64,000 nucleotides of DNA from WHSM01 sp036375165 (GCA_036375165.1 DASUSI010000185.1:33346-97345); one strand, 5' to 3'; shown: positions 26,841-37,089, counted from the first letter of the stretch. Numbers and translations: made by a program. Notes: a model not told the origin generated them from the sequence alone.

Positions 26841-28349
26841 CTAGAGGATCGGATGCGCGTCGCGCAGCAGGTGTTCCAGTTCCGCCAGCACCGCTGCCCG
26901 GTCGGGGTGGACGGTGTCCACCACCAGTTCTCCCCGGCGATCCATGGCACCCCAGCCGTCGGCCAGGTCGACCGTGGACCGGAACGGGTTGCTGTAGTCC
27001 GGGACCGCCGCTGGCGGCATCACAAGGAAACCCACCGGGTGCACCTCGATCTGCTGGAACCTCACCGGCACCACGACCTCGCCGGACCGGTCGATCACCC
27101 CCACCAGCCCGGCGCGTTCCACCACGGCGAGACCTTCCGAGGTGAAGCCGGTCAGGTAGGCGCCATCCGAGGTGGCGGTGCGGAAGCCGTCGTACTGCGG
27201 TGGCACCACCTCCCGGCCGTTCCGGTCGACAGCGCCCCACCGACCCTCGCGGGCCACCGCGGCGAGTCCGGCATTGAAGGGCGCGGCGTACGCGTAACTG
27301 GCTGGACGCACCACCACCGTGCCCCGGACGTCGATCGCGAACCAGCCGGCCGCCGGGTCTGCGAGCACCCAGCCGAGCCCTTCCCGGAACGGCCCCACAT
27401 CCCGGAAGCCCGTGGCCGGGATCAGGACCTGGCCGGTGGAGTCGATCAACGACCAGTGGGGGGAGTCCTCGGGTCGCACCCATGCCACCCCGTCGGAGAA
27501 CGGGTATGCCTCGTGGAAGGTGGGAGGGATGACCACGTCGCCGGCTGGCCCGGAGTAGCCGTACCGCTGGAAGACGTCGTGGAACCGCAGTTGCGGTGGG
27601 GGTCGCTCGTGCAGCACCTCGGCCCGGGTACGGGGGAATGGGCCAAACCCCTCACGGCTGGCCTTGAGGCTGATCGCGGCGAATGCCTGGTTGGCCGCGG
27701 CGGCCTGTTCAGCCGGCTGGTTGGGGTGCAGTGCGACGCAGGTCTCGAAGTGTTGCAGTGCCTCCAGGAACCGACCCTGGTCGTAGCAGCTGGTGCCGAA
27801 GTGGTGGTAGATCTCGGCACGGAGCCGGTCTGGGATCGCGGCGTCCACGGCCCGCTGGTACTGCTCGTCGGCGGCGTCGAAATCGCCGCGCCACTGCAAC
27901 ACCCGGGCGAGTCGGGTACGCGCGATCGCGATCCGCCGCGCGGACCCGGTCGCCAACGCGCACTCCAGCGCCAGTTCGCCGTCGTCGCGGGCCTCGTCCA
28001 GCTTGCCGAGCAACCGGGAGGTCACCGCCCGCAGCCCGGCCAGTCGGGCCCGCGCGGCGTTGCCGGTCGACGTCGCCAGCTTCTTGGTGAGTTCGAACCG
28101 GATCTGCTCCAACGGCCACGGTTCCGCCACGATCTCCCGCAGCGTCTCCTCGTCCATCCGCAGCGGGAACTCCGCGAGCGCCTGTTCCGGCTCCACGCCG
28201 CCGGTATGGGCCGATGACGGCTCGCCACCGGGCGGCGGGCCGGACGGGACACCTCCGCTGGCAGTCCAGGGCCCCGCCGCCGGCTCCGGGCCGGTGGCGG
28301 GATATCCCTTTTCCATGCCGTACGGGGAGTCCGCCCCGGGCTGTGTCAC
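26841..28349 (-). CDS. TPR and WG-repeat protein
   Basis: A 502-residue protein. A Pro/Gly-rich N-terminus (about 50 residues) is followed by helical TPR-like repeats (about residues 60-215, e.g. LDEARDDGELALECAL and ADEQYQRAVDAAIPD). Then come about six WG beta-repeats (GWVLADPAAGWFAIDVRGTV, RWGAVDRNGREVVPPQY, LVGVIDRSGEVVVPVRF). WG repeats are usually protein-interaction or surface modules; the function here is unknown. No signal peptide is seen. A small AT-rich palindrome lies about 100 bases upstream. Confidence 0.88.
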   Translation of the reverse strand: MTQPGADSPYGMEKGYPATGPEPAAGPWTASGGVPSGPPPGGEPSSAHTGGVEPEQALAEFPLRMDEETLREIVAEPWPLEQIRFELTKKLATSTGNAARARLAGLRAVTSRLLGKLDEARDDGELALECALATGSARRIAIARTRLARVLQWRGDFDAADEQYQRAVDAAIPDRLRAEIYHHFGTSCYDQGRFLEALQHFETCVALHPNQPAEQAAAANQAFAAISLKASREGFGPFPRTRAEVLHERPPPQLRFHDVFQRYGYSGPAGDVVIPPTFHEAYPFSDGVAWVRPEDSPHWSLIDSTGQVLIPATGFRDVGPFREGLGWVLADPAAGWFAIDVRGTVVVRPASYAYAAPFNAGLAAVAREGRWGAVDRNGREVVPPQYDGFRTATSDGAYLTGFTSEGLAVVERAGLVGVIDRSGEVVVPVRFQQIEVHPVGFLVMPPAAVPDYSNPFRSTVDLADGWGAMDRRGELVVDTVHPDRAAVLAELEHLLRDAHPIL

Positions 28350-28450
28350 GCTGGCTAGCCTGCCAGGATTTCACGGTTACTCAAGCGCAGTTGGACGGCA
28401 TCTTGTCCGAGCTGGTACCGGTCCAGCGTGTCGACCTGGTCACGAACCTG

Positions 28451-28465
28451 AAATGATCTTCATTT
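28451..28465. promoter_or_regulatory. AT-rich palindrome between WG-repeat and lacI genes
   Basis: AAATGA-TCT-TCATTT, a perfect 6-bp inverted repeat in an otherwise G/C-rich intergenic region between divergent genes. It may be an operator for either gene; the binder is unknown. Confidence 0.3.
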
Positions 28466-28593
28466 GCCCCGGTGTCCGGGCGTTTTCCGGGCTCGCGGTC
28501 TGACACCATAGGCCCGGCGGGTCACAGCGGCTCACGGTCGCGCCATTGTCGCCCGCGGTCCCTCGTCGGCCTTCGAGTGAGGACGTACGGCTG

Positions 28594-29592
28594 ATGGCGA
28601 CGATCTACGACGTTGCGCGACGTGCCGAGGTTTCGGCCGCTACTGTGTCCCGGGTGCTGAACGGCCACTCCTCGGTGGACCCGCAGCTGGCCGAACGGGT
28701 CCGCGTCGCCGTCGCGGAACTGGACTACCGTCCCAGCGCGCTGGCCCGTAACCTGCGCCGCAGCCGCACCAGCCTGTGGGCGGTGATCATCTCCGATGTC
28801 GGAAACCCGTTCTTCACTTCACTGGTGCGCGGTGTTGAGGACGTGGCACAGTCCAGCGGCTACTCGGTGGTGCTCTGCAACAGCGACGAGGACCCGGACA
28901 AGGAGGCCAACTACGTCAGTGTGGCGCTGGCCGAGCAGGTGGCCGGGGTGATCATGTCGCCGTCCGGACAACCGGCGGCCGCCGCCCGGCTGCTCGACGC
29001 GGAAACTCCTTTGGTCCTGATCGACCGGGAACTGCCGGACGTGCGGGCCGACTCGGTGCTGGTGGACAACGAGCACGGCGCCGCCGAGGCGACAGCGCAT
29101 CTGCTCTCCGGTGGTTACCAGCGGATAGCGTGCGTCACCGGTCCGGCGTCGGTCTCCACCGCGCGCCGTCGGCTGCGTGGTTACCAGCTGGCCATCGCGG
29201 ACGGCGGGGGTTCCTACGATGAGTCCCTGGTCCGGTACGGCGACTTCCGGGAAACCGGCGGCTACCAGGCGATGGCCGGGCTGCTCGACCTGCCGGAGCC
29301 CCCGGACGCGGTCTTCGTCGCCAACAACCTGATGGCGGTCGGTGCCCTGGAGTGCTTACGGGCCCGCGGCGTCACCGTGCCCGACCAGATCGGCGTGGTC
29401 GGGTTCGACGACCTGCCCTGGTCGGATTTGGTACGTCCGCCGCTGACCACCGTGAGTCAGCCGACCTACGAGCTTGGGCAGGTCGCCGCGCAGTTGCTCA
29501 CCGAGCGGATCAACGACCGGAGCCGGGAGCCGACCACGGTGGTGTTGAAGACGGAGTTGCACGTCCGGGCCACCTCGCGGCGGCCCGACTGA
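28594..29592 (+). CDS. LacI family transcriptional regulator
   Basis: A 332-residue LacI repressor. The N-terminal HTH is plain (MATIYDVARRAEVSAATVSR, hinge RPSALARNLR), followed by the periplasmic-binding-protein-like sugar domain (VIISDVGNPFFTSLVRG, VGFDDLPWSDLVRPPLTTV). A ligand sugar is likely but cannot be named, and no sugar operon is adjacent. The ATG at 28594 begins the canonical LacI N-terminus. It is followed by an 11-bp hairpin and a convergent SGNH hydrolase. Confidence 0.95.
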   Translation: MATIYDVARRAEVSAATVSRVLNGHSSVDPQLAERVRVAVAELDYRPSALARNLRRSRTSLWAVIISDVGNPFFTSLVRGVEDVAQSSGYSVVLCNSDEDPDKEANYVSVALAEQVAGVIMSPSGQPAAAARLLDAETPLVLIDRELPDVRADSVLVDNEHGAAEATAHLLSGGYQRIACVTGPASVSTARRRLRGYQLAIADGGGSYDESLVRYGDFRETGGYQAMAGLLDLPEPPDAVFVANNLMAVGALECLRARGVTVPDQIGVVGFDDLPWSDLVRPPLTTVSQPTYELGQVAAQLLTERINDRSREPTTVVLKTELHVRATSRRPD

Positions 29593-29605
29593 CCTGTTCC
29601 CGGCG

Positions 29606-29637
29606 CTGTCGGGGGAGGCGGGGGCGTCCCCCGACAG
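29606..29637. terminator. Bidirectional hairpin between lacI-type gene and SGNH hydrolase
   Basis: CTGTCGGGGGA and TCCCCCGACAG form an 11-bp perfect stem around a 10-base loop, between convergent genes. No T-run follows. Confidence 0.6.
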
Positions 29638-29665
29638 GGTTGCCGCGGGTTTCTGACCGGTACGG

Positions 29666-30517
29666 TCAGGCAGCGCTCGACTTGTCGTCGGTGGCGGCCA
29701 GGCCGTAACGCAGCCTCGGCTCGACGAGGTTGGCGTAGCCGACCTGGCCGGCACGGTTCGGGTGGTACGACTCGCTGAGCGGCCAGGAAGCGCCGTTGAT
29801 CCACTCCACGTCGTCGCAGACCGCGTGCCCGGTGTAGGCCGGTCGGGCGTCCACGTAGATGAAGCCCGCGGCCTGTGCGCGTCCCTGGATGGTGGTGGAC
29901 AGCAGGTCCGCGGTCTTGTTCAGTTCCGCCTGCTCACCGGGGCTGATCCGGGAGACGGCGTTGCACTCCTCGCCGTTGAAGATCCGGGGATAGCCGACCA
30001 CCACGACCCGGGCGTAGGGCGCCCTGGTGCGGATCCGGCCGTACAACTCGTTCAACCGGCCGGGCAGGGTGTTGCGGATGACGTTGTTGGCGTTGCTGAT
30101 CTCGGTCCAGCAGGTGTAGGGCCAGGGTTTGGCGCATTGTTCGATGACCGTGCCGAAGCCGGCGTCGTTGCCGCCCACCTGCACGGTGACGTACGTGGTG
30201 GTGGAGCTGAGGCTGCCCAGCTGTCTGTCCCGGACGTCGTAGGTGCGTGCCCCGGAGCAGGCTGCGAAGGTCAGGGTGGCGCCGAGCCGTTGTGCGTCGA
30301 TCACGGGGTACGCGTACGGCGAGCGCTGGCACGAGGTGCCGTCGTCGTAGTACGTGCGGGTGCCGACCCCTGAGGTGTACGAGTCGCCGAGCGCGGTGTA
30401 CGTGACTGCCGCGTTCGCCGGCGACGCGCCGACCAGTGTGGTCACCGCACCTATCAGGCCGGCGGCGGCCAGTCCGATCGTTCGTCGCCACCACCGGGTC
30501 CGTGTCCTGCTGTCCAT
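29666..30517 (-). CDS. Secreted SGNH/GDSL hydrolase
   Basis: A 283-residue secreted esterase or lipase-like protein. The N-terminus is a signal peptide (RRTIGLAAAGLIGAVTTLVG, cleavage near ASPANAA). The mature part has the block I serine in ALGDSYTSG, the GGND oxyanion motif (VQVGGNDAGFG) and a C-terminal ESYHPNRAGQ carrying the catalytic His. Cysteine pairs suggest disulfides outside the cell. The ATG at 30517 follows GGGAGG with 6-base spacing. Confidence 0.93.
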   Translation of the reverse strand: MDSRTRTRWWRRTIGLAAAGLIGAVTTLVGASPANAAVTYTALGDSYTSGVGTRTYYDDGTSCQRSPYAYPVIDAQRLGATLTFAACSGARTYDVRDRQLGSLSSTTTYVTVQVGGNDAGFGTVIEQCAKPWPYTCWTEISNANNVIRNTLPGRLNELYGRIRTRAPYARVVVVGYPRIFNGEECNAVSRISPGEQAELNKTADLLSTTIQGRAQAAGFIYVDARPAYTGHAVCDDVEWINGASWPLSESYHPNRAGQVGYANLVEPRLRYGLAATDDKSSAA

Positions 30518-30615
30518 GGCGTGCCTCCCTACAGCCGGCCAGCGATGAAAGAAATGTGCAATGAGCTTCGCAGGCATGGTAGGCACAATCAAGGGTGGTT
30601 TCTTCTGATTCGGGA

Positions 30616-31419
30616 TTATTGTCGGGCGGCGGCTGCCGGTCCCGGGTCGACACCCCTCGCGGCGGTGCGCAACCAGGCCGCGATCCGGCTCACCAGGGTG
30701 GGATCGGCAGCGCTCTCCGCGTGCCCGAAGCCCGGAACGATCCACAGCTCCTTCGGCTGCCGTGCGGCTTCGTAGAGCGCATGGGCGTGACCGACCGGGA
30801 AGTAGCGGTCCCGGTCACCGTGCACGATCAGGAGCGGAGTCGGGGAGATCCGAGCCACCGCCACGGTCGGTTGCTCCGGCACCGGATCCCAGCGGCCCGA
30901 GGAGATCCGGGTACCCAGCGCCAGCCTGCTGACCAGCCGGCCCGCCGGCCGTTCCACGATCCAGTGCACCCGGCGCATTGGAGGGGTGCCCCGGAAGTAC
31001 CACCGCCCCGGCCCGCTGACCGCGGCGACCGCGTCCGGCCCGGCCAGTTGACCGGCGTGGCGGATCACCACCGAGGCCCCCATCGAGAAGCCCAGCGTGG
31101 CGACCTGTCGGTAGCCGAGCGTCCGGGCCCACGCCACGGCCGCCGCCACGTCGAGGATCTCCCGGTCGCCGACCGTGGAATGCCCGCCGGAGCGGCCGTG
31201 CCCCCGAAAGTCGAAACTGACCACCCCGGCGGACGTGGCCAGCAGCGCCGCGATCCGGGACTGTGGCGCACCGCGCCAGGACCCGGTGAAGCCATGCGCC
31301 AGCACGATCCCGAGATCACGGCTGCCGTCGGCGGCCGTCTGATGACACACGTCAAGCCGCACCCCGTCCGTGGTACGCAGTTGGTGCGGCGCGATGCCGC
31401 CGTGCCGTGGCATGGGCAT
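30616..31419 (-). CDS. Alpha/beta hydrolase
   Basis: A 267-residue alpha/beta hydrolase. It shows the oxyanion segment LAHGFTGSW, DFRGHGRSGG, the nucleophile elbow GFSMGAS, the acid in VHGDRDRYFP and the catalytic His in PGFGHAES. No signal peptide. Substrate unknown. It starts at the ATG at 31419 (an ATG at 31413 is also possible). It lies 98 bases upstream of the SGNH hydrolase on the same strand, possibly cotranscribed. Confidence 0.9.
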   Translation of the reverse strand: MPMPRHGGIAPHQLRTTDGVRLDVCHQTAADGSRDLGIVLAHGFTGSWRGAPQSRIAALLATSAGVVSFDFRGHGRSGGHSTVGDREILDVAAAVAWARTLGYRQVATLGFSMGASVVIRHAGQLAGPDAVAAVSGPGRWYFRGTPPMRRVHWIVERPAGRLVSRLALGTRISSGRWDPVPEQPTVAVARISPTPLLIVHGDRDRYFPVGHAHALYEAARQPKELWIVPGFGHAESAADPTLVSRIAAWLRTAARGVDPGPAAAARQ

Positions 31420-31521
31420 ATTGTGCTGGTCGAATCGACCGGCCCGGCCGGACGGGACCTGCGACCCTGCGTCGACCGCGCGGCGTACTCCTAGCGTCGG
31501 AGCTGGAACGACGCTTGCGGA

Positions 31522-31734
31522 ATGCGACCTTTTCAGGTCGATGCCGGGATCGAGGGCGCGACCGCGTTGGACCCGGGCGAGCTGCCGATCGTGGTCGGCT
31601 ACCTGGTGGCGACGGCGGCCCTGCTGGGCAGCGTGCGCCTGGCACGCCCGCCGGGTTCGCGAGCGAGCGACGCGGCTGAAGATCCGGCCCCTCCGGTGGC
31701 GCCGGATTCCCCGCGCGGCAGACTGAGCGTGTGA
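31522..31734 (+). CDS. Small single-span membrane protein (70 aa), coupled to tdh
   Basis: A 70-residue protein with one predicted helix (about residues 22-40, LPIVVGYLVATAALLGSVRL) and a Pro/Asp/Ala-rich tail. Its stop overlaps the tdh GTG (GTGA at 31731-31734), which supports translation. No strong ribosome site is seen at its ATG. Function unknown; it could be a short upstream gene of the tdh operon. Confidence 0.4.
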   Translation: MRPFQVDAGIEGATALDPGELPIVVGYLVATAALLGSVRLARPPGSRASDAAEDPAPPVAPDSPRGRLSV

Positions 31735-32786
31735 AGGCTCTCGTCAAAGCCGACTCCGAGCCTGGTCTGACGCTGACCGACAGACCGATGCCGGTGATCG
31801 GCGACACGGACGTACTCATCCGGGTGTTGCGGACCGGCATCTGTGGCACCGACCTGCATATCGACGCCTGGGACGAGTGGGCGGCACACACCATCAGGCC
31901 GCCCATGATCCCGGGACACGAGTTCGTCGGTGAGGTGGTCGACGTCGGCCCCGCGGTCGCCAGCAGCGAACGTCCGGTGGCGGTCGGCGACCTGGTCAGC
32001 GGTGAAGGCCACCTGGTCTGTGGCCGGTGCCGTAACTGTATGGCGGGCCGGCGGCACCTGTGCATCCGTACCGTCGGGCTGGGGGTCAACACGGACGGCG
32101 CGTTCGCCGAGTACCTGTCCCTGCCGGCGGGCAACGTATGGGTCCACACCGACCCGATCGACCTGGACATCGCCGCCGTGTTCGACCCGTTCGGCAACGC
32201 CGTCCACACCGCGACCGCGTTCAACGTCTTCGGCGAGGACGTGCTGATCACCGGGGCCGGTCCGATCGGGATCATGGCCGCCGCCGTGGTGCGCCACGCC
32301 GGGGCCCGGCACGTGGTGATCACGGATGTCAGCGAGTACCGGCTACGGCTCGCCGAGAAAGTGGGGGTGAGCCTCGCGCTGCACGTCACCCGCTCCAGCA
32401 TCGCCGACGCACAGCGGACGCTCGGCATGAAGGAGGGCTTCGACGTCGGCCTGGAGATGTCCGGGCAACCCTCGGCGTTGCGCGACATGATCGCCAACAT
32501 GACCCACGGCGGCCGGATCGCGATGCTGGGCCTGCCGTCGCGGGAAATCGCGATCGACTGGAGCAAGGTGGTCACCCACATGCTGACCATCAAGGGCATC
32601 TACGGTCGTGAGATGTTCGAAACCTGGTACGCGATGTCCGTACTGCTGCAGGGTGGTCTCGACCTGACCCCGGTGATCACCGGCCGGTACGGGTACGCCC
32701 AGTACCGTGCGGCGTTCGCGGAAGCCCGGTCCGGCCAGTGCGGCAAGGTGGTGCTGGACTGGACCATCCCCAAGCTGCCGGCCTGA
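31731..32786 (+). CDS. tdh: L-threonine 3-dehydrogenase
   Basis: Zinc alcohol-dehydrogenase-type enzyme that oxidises threonine to 2-amino-3-ketobutyrate with NAD+. The 351-residue protein has the catalytic zinc Cys in GICGTDLHI, GHEFVGEV, the structural zinc cysteines (CGRCRNCMAGRRHLC) and the NAD-binding GAGPIGIMAAAVV. It starts with GTG overlapping a small membrane protein gene. kbl follows after 81 bases, completing the threonine-to-glycine pathway. Confidence 0.95.
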   Translation: MKALVKADSEPGLTLTDRPMPVIGDTDVLIRVLRTGICGTDLHIDAWDEWAAHTIRPPMIPGHEFVGEVVDVGPAVASSERPVAVGDLVSGEGHLVCGRCRNCMAGRRHLCIRTVGLGVNTDGAFAEYLSLPAGNVWVHTDPIDLDIAAVFDPFGNAVHTATAFNVFGEDVLITGAGPIGIMAAAVVRHAGARHVVITDVSEYRLRLAEKVGVSLALHVTRSSIADAQRTLGMKEGFDVGLEMSGQPSALRDMIANMTHGGRIAMLGLPSREIAIDWSKVVTHMLTIKGIYGREMFETWYAMSVLLQGGLDLTPVITGRYGYAQYRAAFAEARSGQCGKVVLDWTIPKLPA

Positions 32787-32867
32787 GCAACGCCGGTCCC
32801 ATAGTCAGCCCGGGACGGCGGCTGGAACAGCAGGTCGGCCCCGGGCCAGGCGTACCCGAGGAGCCAG

Positions 32868-34077
<1,210 letters not shown>

Positions 34078-34088
<11 letters not shown>

Positions 34089-34452
34089 CCGTCCGCTGGT
34101 GGTGGTGGACGCGGCGAACGTGGTCGGTTCCGTGCCAGACGGCTGGTGGCGCGACCGGTTCGCCGCGACCGAGCGGCTACGCGACGCACTCGCGCCGATG
34201 GCGCAATCCGGTATTGGCGATTGTCCCGGACCCGTTGACCTGCTGCTGGTGGTGGAAGGTGCGGCCCGCGAGGTGCCGGGCATCCCAGGGGTACGGGTGG
34301 TGGCCGCCCCCGGCGACGGAGACGACACCGTGGTGGAGGTGGTCCGGAGAGCGGATCGCCGCTGTCTGGTCGTGACGGCGGACCGGCGGCTGCGGGATCG
34401 TGTCGTCCGGCTCGGTGCGGAGGTGGTGGGTCCGAGCGCGGTACGGGGGTGA
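34078..34452 (+). CDS. PIN/NYN-like protein, putative RNA-binding or nuclease domain
   Basis: A 124-residue protein with the opening VVVDAANVVGSVPDGWWRDR, which matches NYN/PIN-like (YacP-type) domains where the Asp and Asn sit at the nuclease centre. A second acidic segment GDGDDTVVEVV and TADRRLRDRV fit the rest of the fold. Nuclease activity is plausible but unproven. The ATG at 34078 overlaps the kbl stop, so it is probably the last gene of the tdh-kbl operon. Confidence 0.75.
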
Positions 34453-34821
34453 GCAGCGGTCGGTTCAGCCGGCTGGTGGCGGTTCACCATGATGTGATCG
34501 GATCATCGTCGTAGGTACCGACAGTGATTACACCGACCTTGGTTTGTGCCCTATCGTCGACTTCTCTTCACGTGGTGTGAGTTCGTTGGTGCTCTCAGTC
34601 GTGAAAGGTGTCGCTCAGTAACCGTGTCCGAACCGTGTGGATACGGGTTTGTAATTGCCTTCTGTACTGCCAGACTGTGGGGCGACGTAATGTCTCAGCG
34701 AGTCCTAGATGGAGCGAGCGAAAGCCGGGCGAGCCCAGGCGTTCGGGGTGGAGGGCCGACAATCTCGATGCGAGAGGGCCGTGCGGCGCCGCGACCAGTT
34801 GTTCCTTTTCACGGAGACCTG
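34453..34821. other. AT-richer intergenic region before the DUF574 gene
   Basis: A 370-base region with less G/C than its surroundings. It holds TGATCGGATCA, a perfect short palindrome, and A/T-rich hexamers (TTGTAA near 34650, AGACTG downstream) that could be a promoter. An open frame from 34546 runs into the DUF574 gene, but the family N-terminus and ribosome site place the start at 34822. No tRNA was found. Confidence 0.4.
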
Positions 34822-35640
34822 ATGCCTGACGCAGATTCACCCGAACGACCGAGCTACGCCGGGGTGTACGACTACGCCCTCGGCGGCACCGCCAACACCG
34901 CCGCCGATCGCGTTGTGGTGGAGCGGGCAAAGCAGGTAATGCCCCACATCCTGCTCGGAGCGTGGGCCAACCGAGGCTTTCTCCAGCGAGCGGTGAAACG
35001 TATGGCACAGGCGTGGGGAATTCGCCAGTTCCTGGACGTCGGTGCCGGCATGCCGACGCAGCGCAACACCCACGACGTCGTCGCCGAGGTCAGGTCCGAC
35101 GGCCGCGTGGTGTACGTGGACAATGACGCACGGGTGGTCCGGCGGGCCAGCGAGTTACTCGCCGGAATCGACAACGTAACCGCCGTCCACGCGGACATCC
35201 GGCACCCGGACCAGATACTCGGGCACCCACAGACCAGGCGTCTGATCGATTTCGACGAGCCGGTCGGGTTGCTGATCGTGGCCGTGACCCATTTCCTCCC
35301 GGACACCGACGATCCCTGGGGTGTCGTCGCCCGGTACGTGGACGCTCTGGCTCCCGGCTCCTATCTGGCGCTGTCCGCGGTGACGAGTGACCGTCAGGAG
35401 GAGCGCTGGGCGAGCGTGCAGCAGGCGAACCCCGAGTACAAGGGCTACCCCCGTACCAGGGCGCAGGTGGAGAAGTTCTTCGAAGGGCTGGAGATCGTAC
35501 CGCCGTACCGGGGTGCCGACCCGACGGTCAGCTACGTCGGCTTATGGGGTGCCGAAGACCCCGAGGCGGCTGATGACGACGGATCCCGGTTGGCCTACGC
35601 GGCCGTGGCACGCAAGCCTGGAAGGACGAACCAGCGATGA
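34822..35640 (+). CDS. DUF574 family SAM-dependent methyltransferase-like protein
   Basis: A 272-residue protein of the actinobacterial DUF574 family. It has the opening PSYAGVYDYALGG, then the nucleotide-binding QFLDVGAGMPTQRNTHDV and VYVDNDARVVRRA, typical of a class I methyltransferase fold. Substrate unknown. The ATG at 34822 follows GGAGACCTG. The stop overlaps the next gene, a DUF397 protein (ATGA at 35637-35640). DUF574 genes commonly sit beside DUF397 and XRE regulator genes in this group of bacteria. Confidence 0.92.
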   Translation: MPDADSPERPSYAGVYDYALGGTANTAADRVVVERAKQVMPHILLGAWANRGFLQRAVKRMAQAWGIRQFLDVGAGMPTQRNTHDVVAEVRSDGRVVYVDNDARVVRRASELLAGIDNVTAVHADIRHPDQILGHPQTRRLIDFDEPVGLLIVAVTHFLPDTDDPWGVVARYVDALAPGSYLALSAVTSDRQEERWASVQQANPEYKGYPRTRAQVEKFFEGLEIVPPYRGADPTVSYVGLWGAEDPEAADDDGSRLAYAAVARKPGRTNQR

Positions 35641-35882
35641 ACATTCCCCGTAAACCGACGGTGGAGATCCTCGGCGTGGACCTGGAGCGGCAGTCGTGGC
35701 GGCGGTCCAGCGAGGGGGACGGCGCCATCGAGGTGGCGTTCGTTGACGCGCTCGGTGAGCGTTGGGTGCTGATGCGGGTCGCCGGCGACCCGGAGCGCCG
35801 GGTGTTGGTCTACGACGAACGTGAGTGGGACGCGTTCGTGGCGGGTGCCAAGAGCGGCGAGTTCGACGACACCCTTGGGTGA
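35637..35882 (+). CDS. DUF397 domain protein, partner of the DUF574 gene
   Basis: An 81-residue protein with the DUF397 pattern: an early WRRSS motif, EVAFVDALGERWVLMRVAGD, then an aromatic/acidic EWDAFVAGAKSGEFD end. Such proteins usually pair with XRE-DUF5753 regulators and are thought to act as their antagonists or cargo. This one is translated with the DUF574 methyltransferase instead. A second DUF397 gene lies 1 kb downstream. Function not established. Confidence 0.88.
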   Translation: MNIPRKPTVEILGVDLERQSWRRSSEGDGAIEVAFVDALGERWVLMRVAGDPERRVLVYDEREWDAFVAGAKSGEFDDTLG

Positions 35883-35954
35883 CCACTGTGGACCCGGGAC
35901 TGGGCCTCTGCCATCTCGTCCCTTCTAGTGGCTTTCATGGTGATCTCAGTGAGG

Positions 35955-35995
35955 CGCAAAGTTTTGTGATTCGCAAATTAAGCACCATGTATGCT
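35955..35995 (+). promoter_or_regulatory. Promoter/operator region of the XRE-DUF5753 gene
   Basis: A hexamer array CGCAAA (35955), TTTGTG (35963), CGCAAA (35972) gives direct and inverted repeats, followed by a -10-like TATGCT at 35990. Spacing suggests autoregulation by the XRE protein. Inferred only. Confidence 0.35.
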
Positions 35996-36030
35996 GCTCC
36001 GCGAGGCCCTGTCAAGGAGGAGAGCCTGAG

Positions 36031-36882
36031 GTGACCCACACATACGGGCCCACCATCGCGAAGCGGCGCCTGTCACGGCGGCTTTTGGAGTTGCGGCTCG
36101 CGAACGGCTACACCGCCAACCAGGTGTGCGACAAGTTGAACTGGGGTCGCGGCAAGGTGGGCCGGTTCGAGGCCAACAACTGGAAACGCCCCGACATGAG
36201 CGACGTCCGCGACCTGCTTCGGATCTACCGGGTGTCCGAGGAGGAGCGCGAGGACCTGCAGGAACTCGCCATGCACGCACGTGCCCGAGCCTGGTGGCGC
36301 GAGTACGGCGACATCTTCGGCGACAGTGAGTATCCCGGCTGGGAGGCGGACGCCACCCGGATACAGGTGTACATGCCACTGGTGCTGCCGGGATTGCTGC
36401 AGACGCCCACCTACATGGAAGCCCAGATGCGGGTCGGCTACCAACCTCCCGCGTGGCGGGAGCGTGCCAGGGAAGCGCGGCTGCGGAGGCAGGAGGTCCT
36501 CGATCGCGAGGGTGACACCTCCGGCGAGGTGATCGCTGTGATTACCGAGGCCTCCCTGCTGTACCGGTGGGGCACTCAGGCAGAGCGACGCGGTCAGGTG
36601 GCACACCTTGTGGAGATGAGTCTTCGCCCCAACATCGACCTGCGGGTGCTGCGGTTCGCCAACGGGCCGCATCCCGGGATGTGTGGACCGATCACCGTCT
36701 TCGACTATCCAGGGGACGAGCCCAGCGTCGTCTGCCTGGAGACCGACTTCGAGATCCAGGAGGTGGCCGACAAGAAAGACATAAAAGCATATATGGAGAT
36801 TTTTCGTCGTGCCCGGGATGCGGCGCTTGATCCGCCCGCGACCAGGGCCTATCTGGATCAACTGTCCGAAACATTGGAGTGA
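36031..36882 (+). CDS. XRE regulator with DUF5753 domain
   Basis: A 283-residue regulator. Residues 1-75 form an XRE helix-turn-helix (SRRLLELRLANGYTANQVC, then KVGRFEANNWKRP). The rest is a DUF5753 domain (VYMPLVLPGLLQTPTYMEAQ, RQEVLDREG, DLRVLRFANGPHPGMCGP). Such proteins are regulatory partners of DUF397 proteins in filamentous actinomycetes; ligand unknown. A GTG start follows AAGGAGGAGAGCC. The next gene, 3 bases later, is a DUF397 protein. Confidence 0.93.
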   Translation: MTHTYGPTIAKRRLSRRLLELRLANGYTANQVCDKLNWGRGKVGRFEANNWKRPDMSDVRDLLRIYRVSEEEREDLQELAMHARARAWWREYGDIFGDSEYPGWEADATRIQVYMPLVLPGLLQTPTYMEAQMRVGYQPPAWRERAREARLRRQEVLDREGDTSGEVIAVITEASLLYRWGTQAERRGQVAHLVEMSLRPNIDLRVLRFANGPHPGMCGPITVFDYPGDEPSVVCLETDFEIQEVADKKDIKAYMEIFRRARDAALDPPATRAYLDQLSETLE

Positions 36883-36885
36883 GTA

Positions 36886-37089
36886 ATGGTCGACCTGTCT
36901 CAAGCACAGTGGCGTAAGTCCAGCCGCAGCGGGCAGTCCAACGGTGCCTGCGTTGAGGTGGCGGGCAACCTTCCCGGGGCGACCGCCGTCCGGGACAGCA
37001 AGCGTCCGGAAGCGGGCGCTCACGTCGTCAGCCGGCGGGCTTTCGTGGCCTTCCTGGACGAGGTGAAGGCCGGTCGCTACGACATGTAG
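36886..37089 (+). CDS. DUF397 domain protein, partner of the XRE regulator
   Basis: A 67-residue DUF397 protein (QWRKSSRSGQSNGACVEVA, VRDSKRPEAGAHVVSRRAF, FLDEVKAGRYDM). It is translated right after the DUF5753 regulator, and a strong terminator follows. The pair resembles known regulatory duos; the regulated trait is unknown. Confidence 0.92.
   Translation: MVDLSQAQWRKSSRSGQSNGACVEVAGNLPGATAVRDSKRPEAGAHVVSRRAFVAFLDEVKAGRYDM

Noticed and set aside
25160..27145. 661-codon plus-strand frame over the DUF885 and aldo/keto reductase genes
   Set aside because: Antisense to two well-supported genes; no domain, His/Arg/Gly-rich composition typical of a shadow frame.
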